DNA of 64,000 nucleotides from Paenibacillus psychroresistens (lineage in GTDB: Bacteria > Bacillota > Bacilli > Paenibacillales > NBRC-103111), in assembly GCF_009728935.1 (NCBI RefSeq), contig NZ_CP034235.1, positions 4,688,001 to 4,752,000 of the forward strand, written 5' to 3'. Within the stretch, counting starts at the first letter, position 1, and the number at the start of each line of letters is the position of its first letter. Shown here piece after piece: positions 9,541 through 20,143 of this stretch. Both the position numbers and the translations under genes were made by a program. The notes beneath the pieces are model-generated. The model worked only from the letters and a program-made list of their open reading frames with translations, was not told the origin of the DNA and did not search any database.

Positions 9541-10818
9541 ATGTTAGAGATCAAGTTTATTCGCCAGAACCCAGAGATGCTGCAAAGAATTTCTGATCAA
9601 AAGGGCATAACCCTTTCGATTAAAGAACTGCTAGTCTGGGATGAGAAAAAGCGGCTGCTGCTGAAAGAAACAGAGCTGCTTAGAGAGACAAGAAACAACC
9701 TATCTCAGCAATTTGCTAATTCGAGTCAACATGGAAAACCCAATGATTTGGAATCGATTAAAGCAGCTGCAAAAGAAGTAAATCAACAATTGAATGAGGT
9801 GGAGACCGCTCTTACCGAGGCTGTCACTCAATTCCATACGCTGATGATATTAGTGCCCAATGTGATATCCCCAGATACTCCAATTGGTCGGTCGGATGAG
9901 GATAATGTAGAGATTAAACGCGTAGGAGAAATTCCTTGCTTTGATTTTGAGCCTAAAGACCACGTAAAACTTGGAGAAATCCATGCTATTATTGATATTC
10001 CACGAGGAGTAAAGGTAGCTGGAAAAAGAAACTATTTTCTTAAGGGAAATGGCTTGTTTCTGCACCGAGCTGTTCAACAATTAACACTCGACTTGCTTGC
10101 AGATCGGGGTTTTACCGCTCTTGATGTCCCTTTAATGGTTCGAGGAGCAGCACTTTCCAATACAGCTTTCTTCCCGCTTGGAGTCGATCAAACCTTTAAA
10201 ATTGCAGAAGAAGATAAATGGCTAGTTGGAACTTCTGAGGTTCCGATGGTTTCTTATTATAGTGATGAAATTATAGACGTAACGGAGCCCATTAAGCTTG
10301 CTGCGATCTCAGCTTGCTTCCGTAGTGAAATTGGCGCTGCTGGCAAAGACGTACACGGCTTATATCGAGTCCATCAATTCGCTAAAGTCGAGCAAGTTAT
10401 TTTATGTGAAAATGACCCTCTGGTATCTGAGCGAATTCTTCAAGAAATAACGCAAAATGCAGAAGAGATTATGCAGCTTTTGGAGCTGCCTTATCGTATC
10501 GTTGCTGTTTGCACAGGTGATATGTCGCAAAAAACCTACAAACAATATGACATCGAGACTTGGATGCCTAGCCGCCAAGCATACGGGGAAACACACTCAT
10601 CTTCCAACCTGCATGATTTTCAAGCACGTCGTTCAAATATCCGATATCGCACAGCTGATGGCACACTACAATACTGTCATACTTTGAACAATACTGCAGT
10701 GGCATCGCCGCGCATTCTAATTCCTTTATTAGAAAATCATCAAGAAGCGGACGGTTCTATTCGGATTCCTAAGGCGCTGCAGAAATATATGAATGGTTTA
10801 GAGAGGATAACTATTTAA
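9541..10818 (+). CDS. serS: Seryl-tRNA synthetase
   Basis: This is a class II aminoacyl-tRNA synthetase (425 aa, the usual length) that charges tRNA-Ser with serine. The N-terminal helical arm (about residues 1-110, with charged heptad-like sequence) binds the long variable arm of the tRNA. The catalytic domain carries motif 2 (SACFRSEIGAAGKDVHGLYR) and motif 3 near the end (NNTAVASPRILIPLLEN). GAGGAG precedes the ATG. The gene stands alone behind its T-box leader and ends in a strong terminator. A T-box-controlled serS may be either the only copy or a second inducible copy; this window cannot tell. Confidence 0.96.
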   Translation: MLEIKFIRQNPEMLQRISDQKGITLSIKELLVWDEKKRLLLKETELLRETRNNLSQQFANSSQHGKPNDLESIKAAAKEVNQQLNEVETALTEAVTQFHTLMILVPNVISPDTPIGRSDEDNVEIKRVGEIPCFDFEPKDHVKLGEIHAIIDIPRGVKVAGKRNYFLKGNGLFLHRAVQQLTLDLLADRGFTALDVPLMVRGAALSNTAFFPLGVDQTFKIAEEDKWLVGTSEVPMVSYYSDEIIDVTEPIKLAAISACFRSEIGAAGKDVHGLYRVHQFAKVEQVILCENDPLVSERILQEITQNAEEIMQLLELPYRIVAVCTGDMSQKTYKQYDIETWMPSRQAYGETHSSSNLHDFQARRSNIRYRTADGTLQYCHTLNNTAVASPRILIPLLENHQEADGSIRIPKALQKYMNGLERITI

Positions 10819-10840
10819 ATTTCATTTAGTAATTAAAAGA

Positions 10841-10881
10841 AAAATGGCAGTTCAGAACTTTAAGTTCTTGACTGCCATTTT
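10841..10881. terminator. Bidirectional rho-independent terminator between serS and glpX
   Basis: AAAATGGCAGT pairs with ACTGCCATTTT around a TTCAGAACTT/AAGTTCTTG inner stem. T-rich tracts on both strands allow it to end both serS (+) and the zwf-glpX operon (-). Confidence 0.88.
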
Positions 10882-10928
10882 ATTATGTTAATTAACTCTA
10901 ATTAGCTCTGAGTAATAAAAAATCCAAG

Positions 10929-11906
10929 TTATCCGGTTTTAACCTCGTGCTTCAAGCCTTTACTTGGCAAATAATGTATCGTCTTTATAAAACGGATTGT
11001 TCTGGTTTGGGCACGCATGACTATGGAATGTGTCTCTGCTTGTTGATTGGAGAGATATCTCACGCCACCCAAAAATTCTCCATCCGTCACACCTGTTGCG
11101 GCAAAGATCACATCATCGTTACCAACCAAATCTTCCATCGTTAGCACTTTAAGTGGATCTTGAAGCCCCATTGCAATACAACGTTCAAATTGGGTTTGAT
11201 TTTCTGGAATTAATCTGCCTTGAAATTCACCGCCTAAGCATTTCAAAGCTGCTGCAGCCAACACACCTTCGGGCGCACCGCCTGAGCCTAAATAGATATC
11301 AATCCCCGTTTCTGGGAAAGCTGGCGCAATGGCACCTGCCACATCACCATCTGAAAGAAATTTAATTCGCACATTCGCGTCTCGTAAAGCTTGAATTAAG
11401 GATTGATGTCTTTCCCGATCCAGGACCATCACACATAAATCAGAAACTCTTTTATGCAGGATTTCAGCTGCTTTAGCTAAAGTTACCTCCACGGGATCAA
11501 GTAGATTTAGCTTCCCTGCTAGTACAGGTCCAACAGCGAGCTTTTCCATATACATATCTGGTGCATGGAGTAAATTCCCTTTATTTGCAATCGCAATAAC
11601 AGATAAAGCATTATTCAATCCATTTGCTACCAAAGTAGTTCCTTCCAATGGATCTACAGCAATATCTACTTCCGGCCCCTGTCCGTTTCCCAGCTTTTCA
11701 CCAATGTATAACATCGGAGCTTCGTCCATTTCTCCTTCACCGATCACAACAGTTCCCGTTATGGTAACAGAATCAAACATCGCCCGCATCGCCGTAGTTG
11801 CTGCGTCGTCTGCATTAATCTTATCTCCTCGACCCATCCAAGGTGCGGATGCCAACGCCGCTAATTCCGTTACACGAACAAACTCCAATGCTAGTTCACG
11901 TTCCAT
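10929..11906 (-). CDS. glpX: Class II fructose-1,6-bisphosphatase (GlpX)
   Basis: GlpX hydrolyses fructose-1,6-bisphosphate to fructose-6-phosphate. The sequence begins [17 protein letters not shown] and carries the class II signatures [26 protein letters not shown] and [11 protein letters not shown], which supply the metal and substrate ligands. Further signatures are [15 protein letters not shown] and [10 protein letters not shown]. The start at 11906 is chosen because GAGGTG sits 6 nt upstream; a GTG nine bases earlier lacks this. The length is about 325 aa, standard for GlpX. It is the last gene of the zwf-tkt-tal-pgi-gnd operon, 56 bp after gnd. There it would return triose-derived FBP to F6P so that carbon can re-enter the oxidative branch. 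Confidence 0.95.
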   Translation of the reverse strand: MERELALEFVRVTELAALASAPWMGRGDKINADDAATTAMRAMFDSVTITGTVVIGEGEMDEAPMLYIGEKLGNGQGPEVDIAVDPLEGTTLVANGLNNALSVIAIANKGNLLHAPDMYMEKLAVGPVLAGKLNLLDPVEVTLAKAAEILHKRVSDLCVMVLDRERHQSLIQALRDANVRIKFLSDGDVAGAIAPAFPETGIDIYLGSGGAPEGVLAAAALKCLGGEFQGRLIPENQTQFERCIAMGLQDPLKVLTMEDLVGNDDVIFAATGVTDGEFLGGVRYLSNQQAETHSIVMRAQTRTIRFIKTIHYLPSKGLKHEVKTG

Positions 11907-11962
11907 ATGCTGCACCTCATTTAAACAACAATTTAAAAAAATCTATAAAAGTCACTTATTTA

Positions 11963-13372
11963 TCATTCCATCCATTGAAAATGAAAACTGCCTTCTTTAT
12001 CTACGCGTTGGAATGTGTGGGCTCCAAAATAATCTCTTTGAGCTTGCAGCAGGTTTGCCGGCAATCTTGCAGTGCGGTAGCTGTCATAATAAGCTAACGC
12101 GGAAGCGAAGGAAGGAACCGGAATCCCTCTAGTTACAGCAATTGCTAGCACTTTTCTCCAAGCTTCTTGATAGTTAGTAATCACATCTCTAAAATATTGA
12201 TCTAACAGAAGATTTCTTAATTCCGGATCACGATCGTAAGCATCCTTAATATTCTGTAAAAATGCTGCCCGAATAATGCAGCCCCCGCGGAATATCATTG
12301 CAATGCTGCCATAGTCCAAGTCCCATTTGTACTCATCAGAAGCAGCTCTCATTTGGGCAAAGCCTTGTGCATAGGAAGCTATTTTGCTTGCATATAATGC
12401 TTTGCGAACAGCTTCAATAAATTCCTTAGGATCACCATCATAGCTTGATAGAGCTGGCCCTTTTAACAATTTACTCGCAGCAACACGCTCATCTTTCATT
12501 GCTGAGATAAACCGTGCAAACACGGATTCCGTAATGATAGAAAGCGGAACACCTAAGTCTAAAGAGCTTTGGCTTGTCCATTTTCCAGTGCCTTTTTGCC
12601 CTGCAGAATCAAGGATCACGTCCACCATTGGTTTACCTGTATCTGGATCTGTTTTCGCGAAAATATCAGCTGTTATTTCTATTAAATAGCTATCCAATTC
12701 CCCACGATTCCATTCTGTAAAAATGTCATGCAATTGGTTGGTATCTACGTTCAATACATCTTTTAATAATTGATACGCTTCGCCAATCAGCTGCATATCG
12801 CCGTATTCGATGCCGTTATGCACCATTTTCACATAATGGCCCGCACCGTCAGGACCAATATATGTGGAGCAAGGATCTCCATTAACTTTAGCCGATATGG
12901 CAGTCAAGATTGGTTCTACAAGCTCATAAGCATCTCTTTGCCCGCCTGGCATAATCGCTGGTCCGTTTAGCGCACCTTCTTCACCGCCCGAAACACCTGC
13001 TCCAATAAAGCGGAAGCCTTGAGCCTGTAAATCTTTATTCCTTCTCTTCGTATCCGGGAAAAAAGCATTTCCGCCATCAATCAGGATATCTCCTTGGCTT
13101 AAGAAAGGCACAAGCTGATTAATCGTATCATCCGTCGCATTCCCTGCTTGGACCATAATTAATATTTTACGCGGTGTTTCCAGCGATTGGACGAAATCTT
13201 CGATACTGAAAGTACCTTTTAATTTTTTACCTGGCGATTCTGCCAAAAGCTCATTTGTTTTCTGAGGAGAACGATTATATAAAGCTACTGAGAAGCCTTT
13301 GCTCTCGATATTCAAAGCCAAATTTTTACCCATTACGGCTAGGCCAACTACTCCAACCTGCTGTTTTTCCAT
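11963..13372 (-). CDS. gnd: 6-phosphogluconate dehydrogenase, decarboxylating
   Basis: This enzyme oxidatively decarboxylates 6-phosphogluconate to ribulose-5-phosphate with reduction of NADP+ (or NAD+ in some forms). The N-terminal Rossmann fold begins [16 protein letters not shown]. The signature [21 protein letters not shown] near residue 125, the catalytic [13 protein letters not shown] near 185, and [13 protein letters not shown] in the helical domain are clear. I start at the ATG 13372 ([10 protein letters not shown]), where homology begins, rather than an upstream TTG at 13399; an AGG lies about 12 nt upstream. The length of 469 aa matches the long family. It follows pgi by 42 bp in the pentose phosphate operon. 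Confidence 0.96.
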   Translation of the reverse strand: MEKQQVGVVGLAVMGKNLALNIESKGFSVALYNRSPQKTNELLAESPGKKLKGTFSIEDFVQSLETPRKILIMVQAGNATDDTINQLVPFLSQGDILIDGGNAFFPDTKRRNKDLQAQGFRFIGAGVSGGEEGALNGPAIMPGGQRDAYELVEPILTAISAKVNGDPCSTYIGPDGAGHYVKMVHNGIEYGDMQLIGEAYQLLKDVLNVDTNQLHDIFTEWNRGELDSYLIEITADIFAKTDPDTGKPMVDVILDSAGQKGTGKWTSQSSLDLGVPLSIITESVFARFISAMKDERVAASKLLKGPALSSYDGDPKEFIEAVRKALYASKIASYAQGFAQMRAASDEYKWDLDYGSIAMIFRGGCIIRAAFLQNIKDAYDRDPELRNLLLDQYFRDVITNYQEAWRKVLAIAVTRGIPVPSFASALAYYDSYRTARLPANLLQAQRDYFGAHTFQRVDKEGSFHFQWME

Positions 13373-13414
13373 TCTATTCAACAACCTTTCTGTTTTCAAA
13401 AGCTTATGGATTTA

Positions 13415-14761
13415 TTACTGTGTGGAATCTGATAAACGTTTGTTAAGCTCATCTCTTTGTGTTTCAAAGCCAGGCTTGCCTAACAAAGCAAACATATTGG
13501 TCTTATAGGCTTCTACACCAGGTTGATCAAATGGATTTACCCCGAGCAGCAGCCCGCTAATTCCGCATGCCTTCTCGAAAAAGTAAACCATTTCTCCGTA
13601 CGTGTAAGCATTTAACTCATCCAGCTCAACAATCAAATTCGGAACGCCGCCATCTACATGGGCTAGACGTGTGCCCTGTGCAGCCTTTTTGTTCACTTCA
13701 TCCATAGTCATGCCTGCTACAAAATTTAAACCGTCCAAATTGCTTTCATCTTCTTGAATGGTCACTTCAATCTGTGGTTTTTTCACGGAAAGGACAGTTT
13801 CAATCAGGTCTCTGCGACCTTCCTGCACATATTGTCCCATCGAATGCAAATCAGTTGTAAAATCAACAGCAGCAGGGAAAAGCCCTTTTTGATCCTTTCC
13901 TTCACTCTCGCCGAATAGTTGCTTCCACCATTCAGAAACATAATGAAGCGAAGGTTCATAATTAACCAGCAATTCTATGGTTTTCCCTTTACGGTAGAGT
14001 GCATTACGAACCGCCGCATATTGATAGCTCTCGTTAGTTGCAAGGTCGGCATTGTTATACTTCTGTGCAGCGGCAGCAGCTCCAGCCATCATTTGATCAA
14101 TGTCGATCCCCGCAGTAGCAATGGGCAGCAGACCAACTGCAGTAAGTACGGAATACCGTCCGCCTACATCATCAGGAATTACAAAGCTTTCATAACCTTC
14201 TTTATCGGCAAGTGTTTTTAAAGCGCCTTTTGCTTGATCCGTCGTAGCAAAAATCCGACTTTTTGCTCCAGCTTTTCCATATTTCTTCTCCATGTAATCA
14301 CGCAAAATACGAAATGCTATAGCAGGCTCTGTCGTTGTCCCCGACTTGGAAATGACATTAAGCGAAATGTCCTTCCCCTCAAGAAGCTCCAATAAATGAG
14401 TAATATAAGCTGAGCTGATATTCTGCCCGGCAAAATATACTTGAGTTTTACCGACCATTTGGTTATGAAACGTATGCGATAGTGCTTCAATGGCTGATCT
14501 TGCTCCTAAGTACGAACCTCCAATTCCGATAACAATTAATGCCTCGGAGTTGCTGCGAATTCTTTGCGCTGCAGCTTTAATTCTTGCGAATTCTTCTTGA
14601 TCATATTGAAGCGGCAAATCCACCCAACCAAGATACTCAGAGCCCGGTCCTTTTTTTTCGTGAAGCATTTCATGAGCAGCTTTCACAAAGTCACCCAGAT
14701 AGGTGACTTCATGCTCCTGCATAAAAGGTAATGCATTGGAATAATTAAATGAGATACTCAT
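13415..14761 (-). CDS. pgi: Glucose-6-phosphate isomerase
   Basis: This enzyme interconverts glucose-6-phosphate and fructose-6-phosphate. At about 448 aa it is the short Firmicute form. It shows [18 protein letters not shown] near residue 70 and [17 protein letters not shown] near 135 (phosphate loop), plus [16 protein letters not shown] and the catalytic region around [15 protein letters not shown]. The ATG at 14761 overlaps the tal stop codon in an ATGA arrangement, so translation is probably coupled; an in-frame TTG five codons upstream is an alternative start. In this operon Pgi feeds F6P made by transketolase and transaldolase back to G6P for Zwf, closing the oxidative cycle. Confidence 0.96.
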   Translation of the reverse strand: MSISFNYSNALPFMQEHEVTYLGDFVKAAHEMLHEKKGPGSEYLGWVDLPLQYDQEEFARIKAAAQRIRSNSEALIVIGIGGSYLGARSAIEALSHTFHNQMVGKTQVYFAGQNISSAYITHLLELLEGKDISLNVISKSGTTTEPAIAFRILRDYMEKKYGKAGAKSRIFATTDQAKGALKTLADKEGYESFVIPDDVGGRYSVLTAVGLLPIATAGIDIDQMMAGAAAAAQKYNNADLATNESYQYAAVRNALYRKGKTIELLVNYEPSLHYVSEWWKQLFGESEGKDQKGLFPAAVDFTTDLHSMGQYVQEGRRDLIETVLSVKKPQIEVTIQEDESNLDGLNFVAGMTMDEVNKKAAQGTRLAHVDGGVPNLIVELDELNAYTYGEMVYFFEKACGISGLLLGVNPFDQPGVEAYKTNMFALLGKPGFETQRDELNKRLSDSTQ

Positions 14762-15420
14762 AGTACTTTTTTCCAATCGGCAGCAAACTTCGCCATCCCT
14801 TGATCAGTCAAAGGGTGCTTGGATATTTGTTCAATTACACTAAACGGAATCGTTGCAATATGCGCACCAGCCATAGCCACACGTGTTACATGATCCGGAT
14901 GGCGTACAGAAGCTGCAATAATCTGTGCATCTAAGTTATGAGTGCGGAATAGTTCAGCAATTTTGACGATTAATTGGACACCATCTTCGGAAATATCATC
15001 CAAACGGCCTAAGAATGGTGAAACATAAGTAGCACCGGCCCGAGCAGCTAAAAGCGCTTGGTTTACTGTGAAAATCAACGTTACATTCGTTTTCACGCCT
15101 TTTTCAGTTAGATAGCGACAAGCTTCTAAACCGGCTAAATTCATTGGAAGCTTGATAGTTATGTTTTTATCATAATTGTTGATTTTAATTAACTCATTCG
15201 CTTCAGCGATCATTTCTTCAGCCGTGATCGCATCTGGCGTTACTTCCGCAGAAACAGATTCAACCTTTGGCACTGCACGTAGAATTTCGGCAATACGGTC
15301 TTCGAACTTCACGCCTTCTTTGGCAACTAACGAAGGATTCGTTGTCACACCGGATAATACCCCAATTTTGTACGCTTTATTAATGTCTACCAGGTTTGCT
15401 GTATCAATGAAAAATTTCAT
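14758..15420 (-). CDS. tal: Transaldolase, TalC/FSA-like small subfamily
   Basis: This is a 220-residue class I aldolase-fold enzyme. The Schiff-base Lys90 lies in NITIKLPM, and the N-terminus [10 protein letters not shown] with GVTTNPSL is typical. Two positions decide between transaldolase and fructose-6-phosphate aldolase. Glu59 stands where E. coli FsaA has Gln59, and Phe136 (YVSPF) stands where FsaA has Tyr131. Both match transaldolases, so transfer of dihydroxyacetone between sugar phosphates is the likely reaction. The ATG at 15420 has GGAGG 9 nt upstream; the TTG at 15426 is less likely. It is the third gene of the operon, two bases after tkt, and overlaps pgi by 4 bp. Confidence 0.94.
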   Translation of the reverse strand: MKFFIDTANLVDINKAYKIGVLSGVTTNPSLVAKEGVKFEDRIAEILRAVPKVESVSAEVTPDAITAEEMIAEANELIKINNYDKNITIKLPMNLAGLEACRYLTEKGVKTNVTLIFTVNQALLAARAGATYVSPFLGRLDDISEDGVQLIVKIAELFRTHNLDAQIIAASVRHPDHVTRVAMAGAHIATIPFSVIEQISKHPLTDQGMAKFAADWKKVL

Positions 15421-15422
15421 AA

Positions 15423-17441
15423 TCAATTACCTCCATTAGTTTTAGTTGTTAGCATTTCTTTAGTTAGACGTACCACATTGTTAACCGAAAAACCAAAATA
15501 CTCCATGACTTCATTACCATTTCCTGATGCTCCAAAGGTATCAATCGATATTACTTTGCCTAGTGGTCCAGTATAACGATCCCAGCCTAACGAAATACCT
15601 GCTTCGATAGCAAGACGATTAGTAACAGCTGATGGAAGCACCGACTGCTTATAAGCTTCGGATTGACGTTCGAATAGCTCTCTGCTCGGCATAGCAACGA
15701 TGCGGACGGAAAGGTTATCTCGCTCCAGCTCCACTTTGGCGTTGACTGCCAGTGATACTTCTGATCCAGTTCCGATAAGAATGACATCAGGCTGATCATT
15801 GGTTTCCGTCAGGATATAAGCTCCCTTTGCCAGCTCATCTATATTGGCTTTAGTTGCTTCATAAACGGGCAGATTTTGCCGACTTAGCACAAGGGCTACT
15901 GGACCTGATTTCTGTTGCAGGGCATATGCCCAAGCACTTGCTGTTTCATTGGCATCACTTGGCCGAATAACGGTTAGACCAGGAATTGTCCGCAGCGCAG
16001 CTAGATGCTCGACTGGCTCATGAGTTGGTCCATCTTCACCAACAGCAATGGAATCATGGGTAAACACATAAATCACAGGCAGCTTTTGCAGAGCGGCTAA
16101 ACGAATTGCCGGCCGCAAATAATCACTGAATACGAAGAAGGTGCTGACAAATGGTTTAATCCCGCCATGCAGCGCAAGACCATTGCCTGCTGCACCCATC
16201 GCATGCTCGCGGACGCCGAAGTATACATTACGTCCCGAATAAGATTCAACGGCAAATGTTTGCTCCCCGTTGATATCCGTCATTGTTGAATGGGATAAAT
16301 CGGCACTTCCCCCGAAAATCGCAGGAACTCTTTTCACGAAATGATTGATCGCCTCACCACTTGCCACACGAGTTGAAACAGCTTTCGACGTGTCAAAAGT
16401 AAGAATGTCTGCGGCATCAAACAAAACAGTACCATCGATCGCTTGCTCAAACTCTTCAGCCAGTTGGGGGAAATTCTTTTTATAAGCATCGATTAGACGA
16501 TTCCATTCTATTTCTTTTGCTTCTCCCTTGCTTTTAAGCTGATCAAAATGAGCTTTGACTTCGACAGGAACGGTAAACTCTTCTTCATGTTGCCAACCAT
16601 ACGCCATTTTTGTTGCTTTTGCTTCTTCTTTACCAAGCGGATTTCCGTGTGCTTTGTGAGTCCCAGCTACCTTAGGGCTTCCGTAACCAATAATCGTTCT
16701 TATCTCAATAATCGTTGGCTGTGATTGATTCTGCTTGGCTGCTTCGATCGCTTTAGAAATTTGCTCGATATCGTTGCCATCCTCAACCCTTAAATATTGC
16801 CAATGAGCTGACTCAGCACGTTTTTGCATGTTTTCTCCAAAGGAAAGGTTCAGATCTCCATCCAGCGAGATGTCATTGGAGTCATACAAGACGATTAATT
16901 TGTCCAGCTTCATATGTCCAGCCATGGACATCGCCTCATAAGAAATCCCTTCCATTAAGCATCCGTCACCAACAAGTGCATACGTATAATGGTCCATAAC
17001 TGGATAGCCTTCTCGATTGAACTTTGCAGCCAAATGCACTTCGGCCATGGCCATACCAACCGCCATTGCTACACCTTGCCCTAAAGGTCCTGTAGTTGCA
17101 TCGACACCATCCGTATGTCCAAATTCAGGGTGTCCAGGTGTCAAGCTATTCAGCTTGCGAAATTCTTTTAGATCTTGAATCGCTACTTTAAAGCCTGACA
17201 AATGCAGAAGGCTATAAAGTAAGGCGGAACCATGTCCTGCTGAAAGCACAAATCGATCACGGTTAAACCATTTTGCATGGCCTGGATTGTGATTTAAATG
17301 TTTAGACCAGAGAGTATACGCCATTGGGGCAGCGCCCATGGGTAAGCCTGGATGGCCAGAATTCGCACTATTAATGGCATCAATAGATAAGGTGCGAATG
17401 GTATCAATAGCTAGTTGTTCAATCGTTTGTGTGATAGGCAT
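15423..17441 (-). CDS. tkt: Transketolase
   Basis: This is a thiamine-diphosphate enzyme that moves two-carbon ketol units between sugar phosphates. It is 672 aa, the standard length. Seen in order: the N-terminal [15 protein letters not shown], the cofactor motif [19 protein letters not shown] with DSNDISLDG, the pyrimidine-domain [16 protein letters not shown], and [24 protein letters not shown] lies before the ATG. The start codon lies inside the 3' end of zwf (23-bp overlap), and tal begins 2 bp after the stop, indicating a tightly coupled polycistronic unit for the non-oxidative pentose phosphate branch. Confidence 0.97.
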   Translation of the reverse strand: MPITQTIEQLAIDTIRTLSIDAINSANSGHPGLPMGAAPMAYTLWSKHLNHNPGHAKWFNRDRFVLSAGHGSALLYSLLHLSGFKVAIQDLKEFRKLNSLTPGHPEFGHTDGVDATTGPLGQGVAMAVGMAMAEVHLAAKFNREGYPVMDHYTYALVGDGCLMEGISYEAMSMAGHMKLDKLIVLYDSNDISLDGDLNLSFGENMQKRAESAHWQYLRVEDGNDIEQISKAIEAAKQNQSQPTIIEIRTIIGYGSPKVAGTHKAHGNPLGKEEAKATKMAYGWQHEEEFTVPVEVKAHFDQLKSKGEAKEIEWNRLIDAYKKNFPQLAEEFEQAIDGTVLFDAADILTFDTSKAVSTRVASGEAINHFVKRVPAIFGGSADLSHSTMTDINGEQTFAVESYSGRNVYFGVREHAMGAAGNGLALHGGIKPFVSTFFVFSDYLRPAIRLAALQKLPVIYVFTHDSIAVGEDGPTHEPVEHLAALRTIPGLTVIRPSDANETASAWAYALQQKSGPVALVLSRQNLPVYEATKANIDELAKGAYILTETNDQPDVILIGTGSEVSLAVNAKVELERDNLSVRIVAMPSRELFERQSEAYKQSVLPSAVTNRLAIEAGISLGWDRYTGPLGKVISIDTFGASGNGNEVMEYFGFSVNNVVRLTKEMLTTKTNGGN

Positions 17442-18945
17442 ATTGTTCTCCTTTTATCGTTTCTATTTTTTGATCTGTGTTGGAATTAGTGCACCAATGA
17501 TAGCCGTCTCTGGCTAACAGCTGGTCTGCTTCATCCGGTCCAAAAGAACCTGCTGAATAGGGATGAAGCGGAACGAGATTCTCTTCAAATGCATTCAAGA
17601 TGGGTTGAACCCACTTCCAAGACAATTCTACTTCATCCCAATGAGCAAAGAAGGTTGGATCTCCACGCAGAGCGTCGTAAATCAAGTTTTCATAAGCTTC
17701 TGGCACATCCTTGCGGCTCGTGTGAAAGTCAATTAGAATCGGCTTAAACTCACCTTCATGCTGGGGATCCTTGGTATTTAATTGCAAGGTAATGCCTTCA
17801 TTTGGATTGATTTCAAATATTAAAAGATTGGGATTTGTTTTCTCCTCGTATGTAGAAGAGTGCTGCTTTAAAGGTTCTTTGAACTCAATAACAATTCGCG
17901 TTGATTTCTCCTGCGTTCTTTTGCCAGTTCGAATATAGAAGGGAACCTCCCTCCAAAAAACGTCATCGATCTCCAATCTGGCAGCTATAAAGGTATCATT
18001 CATGGAGTCTTGGCCAATACCAGGTTCGTCTTTATATCCGACTACGGCTTTGCCTTGGATTGTACCAGCTGTATATTGCCCGCGAACCACATTCATAGCA
18101 ACATCCTCTTTTTGCAGCGGCTCTAAAGCTTCCATAATCCGTTTCTTTTTTAAACGGACTTCTTCAGAAGTGCTGCCCTTCGGCAGGTGAATGGATAACA
18201 TCATAAGTAATTGCAGCATATGATTCTGGAACATATCACGAATGGCGCCAACGTGATCGTAGTAACCAGCTCTTTCTTCAACACCGACTGTTTCAATAGC
18301 TGTGATTTGCACATTGGCAATGTAATGATTGGTCCATAATGCCTGTAGAACAGGATTGGCTTGCTGTAGTACCTCAAGCTTCTGCACCATTGGCTTTCCT
18401 AAGTAATGATCGATGCGGAATATTTCATGCTCCGCAAAGGATATGCTCAGCTTCTGATTTAACTCCCTAGCCGATTGCAAATCATGGCCAAATGGCTTTT
18501 CGATTATCAGGCGTTTCCAGCCTTTTGTAGATCCAAGTCCACTCTCTTTGATGCTAGTAGCAATAATGTCAAAAAACTCAGGACCAACTGATAAATAGAA
18601 CAGACGATTCTGTGGAATATTCAGTTCAGCTTCGCGTTGTTCTACCAACTGCAGCAGCTTTTGATAATCCTCTTTATGTCCAACGTCCAAAACGCTGTAA
18701 CGAAATGCTTCTAAGAAAGCTTTCACTGATCCTGGATCGTCCACTGCTCTTCTGGAAAAGCTACGAAGAGATTGCTCCACATTTTTCTGAAATACTTCAT
18801 TTGAAAGCTCTCTTCTGCCAAGTCCTATTACAGAGAAGGAAGCAGGTAGCTTTTGATCAATAAACAAATTATATAAGGCAGGGTAAATTTTTCTTTTGGC
18901 TAAATCCCCTGTCGCTCCGAACAAGACAAACGTGGTTGCCTCCAT
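17419..18945 (-). CDS. zwf: Glucose-6-phosphate 1-dehydrogenase
   Basis: This enzyme oxidises glucose-6-phosphate to 6-phosphogluconolactone with NADP+, the entry of the oxidative pentose phosphate pathway. The dinucleotide loop is [16 protein letters not shown] near the start, the active-site signature [12 protein letters not shown] carries the catalytic His and Lys, and [11 protein letters not shown] is conserved. I start at ATG 18945 ([10 protein letters not shown]) because AAGGAG lies 8 nt upstream and homology begins there; the frame is open upstream to 19014 without a comparable site. The protein is 508 aa. It is the first gene of the operon, divergent from a LysR gene. The last 23 bp overlap tkt. 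Confidence 0.96.
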   Translation of the reverse strand: MEATTFVLFGATGDLAKRKIYPALYNLFIDQKLPASFSVIGLGRRELSNEVFQKNVEQSLRSFSRRAVDDPGSVKAFLEAFRYSVLDVGHKEDYQKLLQLVEQREAELNIPQNRLFYLSVGPEFFDIIATSIKESGLGSTKGWKRLIIEKPFGHDLQSARELNQKLSISFAEHEIFRIDHYLGKPMVQKLEVLQQANPVLQALWTNHYIANVQITAIETVGVEERAGYYDHVGAIRDMFQNHMLQLLMMLSIHLPKGSTSEEVRLKKKRIMEALEPLQKEDVAMNVVRGQYTAGTIQGKAVVGYKDEPGIGQDSMNDTFIAARLEIDDVFWREVPFYIRTGKRTQEKSTRIVIEFKEPLKQHSSTYEEKTNPNLLIFEINPNEGITLQLNTKDPQHEGEFKPILIDFHTSRKDVPEAYENLIYDALRGDPTFFAHWDEVELSWKWVQPILNAFEENLVPLHPYSAGSFGPDEADQLLARDGYHWCTNSNTDQKIETIKGEQYAYHTND

Positions 18946-19060
18946 TTTTCTTTCTCCTTCCAGATGAGCTCTCTTTGTTGTCCGCATTGACGGCAGCGAC
19001 TGCTGCATTAGCAATTTGACTGCTTGTCAATCCGTCTGCTCTGGTTTCTTTTTCATATTT

Positions 19061-19080
19061 TGATTATAATACGATTATCA
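19061..19080. promoter_or_regulatory. Candidate LysR operator with overlapping divergent -10 boxes
   Basis: TGATTATAAT-ACGATTATCA is an imperfect dyad (7 of 10 arm positions match) of the T-N11-A kind used by LysR proteins. It contains TATAAT in both orientations (19065-19070 plus, 19063-19068 minus), so one bound regulator could affect both the lysR and zwf promoters. The spacer to any -35 for zwf is poor, consistent with a need for activation. Confidence 0.45.
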
Positions 19081-19127
19081 TCTATACAAGTAATCAATAT
19101 ATTTCACAGGAGCTATAGACCCCATCT

Positions 19128-20006
19128 ATGAACAATAACTATGAATTATACAAAGTTTTTTACTGGGCTGCGAAAACAGGCAGCTTGACACAAGCAGCCA
19201 AGGCCTTGTATCTCACCCAACCAAGTGTTAGCCACGCGATCAAACAGCTCGAATCAAGCTTTGGCATTACTTTGTTTTATCGGAATTCCAAAGGTGTTGC
19301 GGTGACGCAAGAAGGTGCCATCCTCTACTCCTATATTGAACAGTCTCAGATTTTAATCTCGCGTGCCGAAGAAAAAATGGCTGCACTTAAAAATTTGGAC
19401 AGCGGCGAGCTGCGGCTCGGGGGAAGTGATTCATTGTTTAAGCATTATTTGCTTCCTTACTTGGAAGACTTTCATCAGAAGCATCCCAGCATCCGACTTC
19501 AACTTAATCATGGAACTACGCCTGAGATTATTGCTTTCTTAAAAGAAGGCAGAATCGATATGGGTGTCGTGCGTATGCCAATCGTCGATCCCCAGCTCGA
19601 AGTGAGAGAGAGTATCCAGCTATCGGATTGTTTTGTAGCAGGGGCCCGTTATGCCGACCTTAAGGATGTAGTCTTATCACTGGATATGCTGCTCCAGTAC
19701 CCCGTCATTCTATTCTCGCGCAATAGCCGGGCGCGAATGGCCATTACGGAATTATTCCAAAGCTACGGCTACAAACTCAAACCTGAAATCGAAGTCGGAA
19801 GTGTGGATCTGCTCATCGAGTTTGCGCTGAAAGGACTTGGAATCTCTTACGTAACCAGAGAATTTGTTTCCAAGGAGCTGGAAGAGGGCTCTCTCTTCGA
19901 GATCCAATTAGATGTACGGCTGCCGCCTTCTCATGTAGGAATTATGACTATGCGCAACATGCCGCTATCCAGCTCAGCAAGCAGGTTTATTGAGCTGGTT
20001 CGTTAG
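19128..20006 (+). CDS. LysR family transcriptional regulator divergent from zwf operon
   Basis: This 292-residue regulator has an N-terminal winged helix-turn-helix (residues about 4-63, TGSLTQAAKALYLTQPSVSHAI is the recognition region) and a two-lobed effector domain (about 90-290) beginning GELRLGGSDSLFKHYLLPYLEDF. LysR proteins bind T-N11-A dyads and respond to small metabolites. Divergence from zwf-tkt-tal-pgi-gnd-glpX with a shared 180-bp control region strongly suggests it governs that operon. The effector is unknown; a pathway sugar phosphate or a redox signal is a guess. The start ATG has GGAG 15 nt upstream, a long spacing. Confidence 0.9.
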   Translation: MNNNYELYKVFYWAAKTGSLTQAAKALYLTQPSVSHAIKQLESSFGITLFYRNSKGVAVTQEGAILYSYIEQSQILISRAEEKMAALKNLDSGELRLGGSDSLFKHYLLPYLEDFHQKHPSIRLQLNHGTTPEIIAFLKEGRIDMGVVRMPIVDPQLEVRESIQLSDCFVAGARYADLKDVVLSLDMLLQYPVILFSRNSRARMAITELFQSYGYKLKPEIEVGSVDLLIEFALKGLGISYVTREFVSKELEEGSLFEIQLDVRLPPSHVGIMTMRNMPLSSSASRFIELVR

Positions 20007-20091
20007 AGCTCACTCTGTAGCTGGAAAATGTACCGTTAAGTAACCGTTTAATCCATTTGCGATCATTTTAAAGGGAGTTTTTCCTTTAAAA

Positions 20092-20120
20092 AAACGGAGC
20101 TGCATTGGCAGACTCCGTTT
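20092..20120 (-). terminator. Rho-independent terminator of ileS
   Basis: AAACGGAG pairs with CTCCGTTT around a TGC-ATTG-GCA inner loop. The minus strand continues with seven T residues, so the main reading is as the ileS terminator. It may also stop the convergent lysR transcript. Confidence 0.85.
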
Positions 20121-20143
20121 AGGTTTCCTTTTTTCAATTCAAC

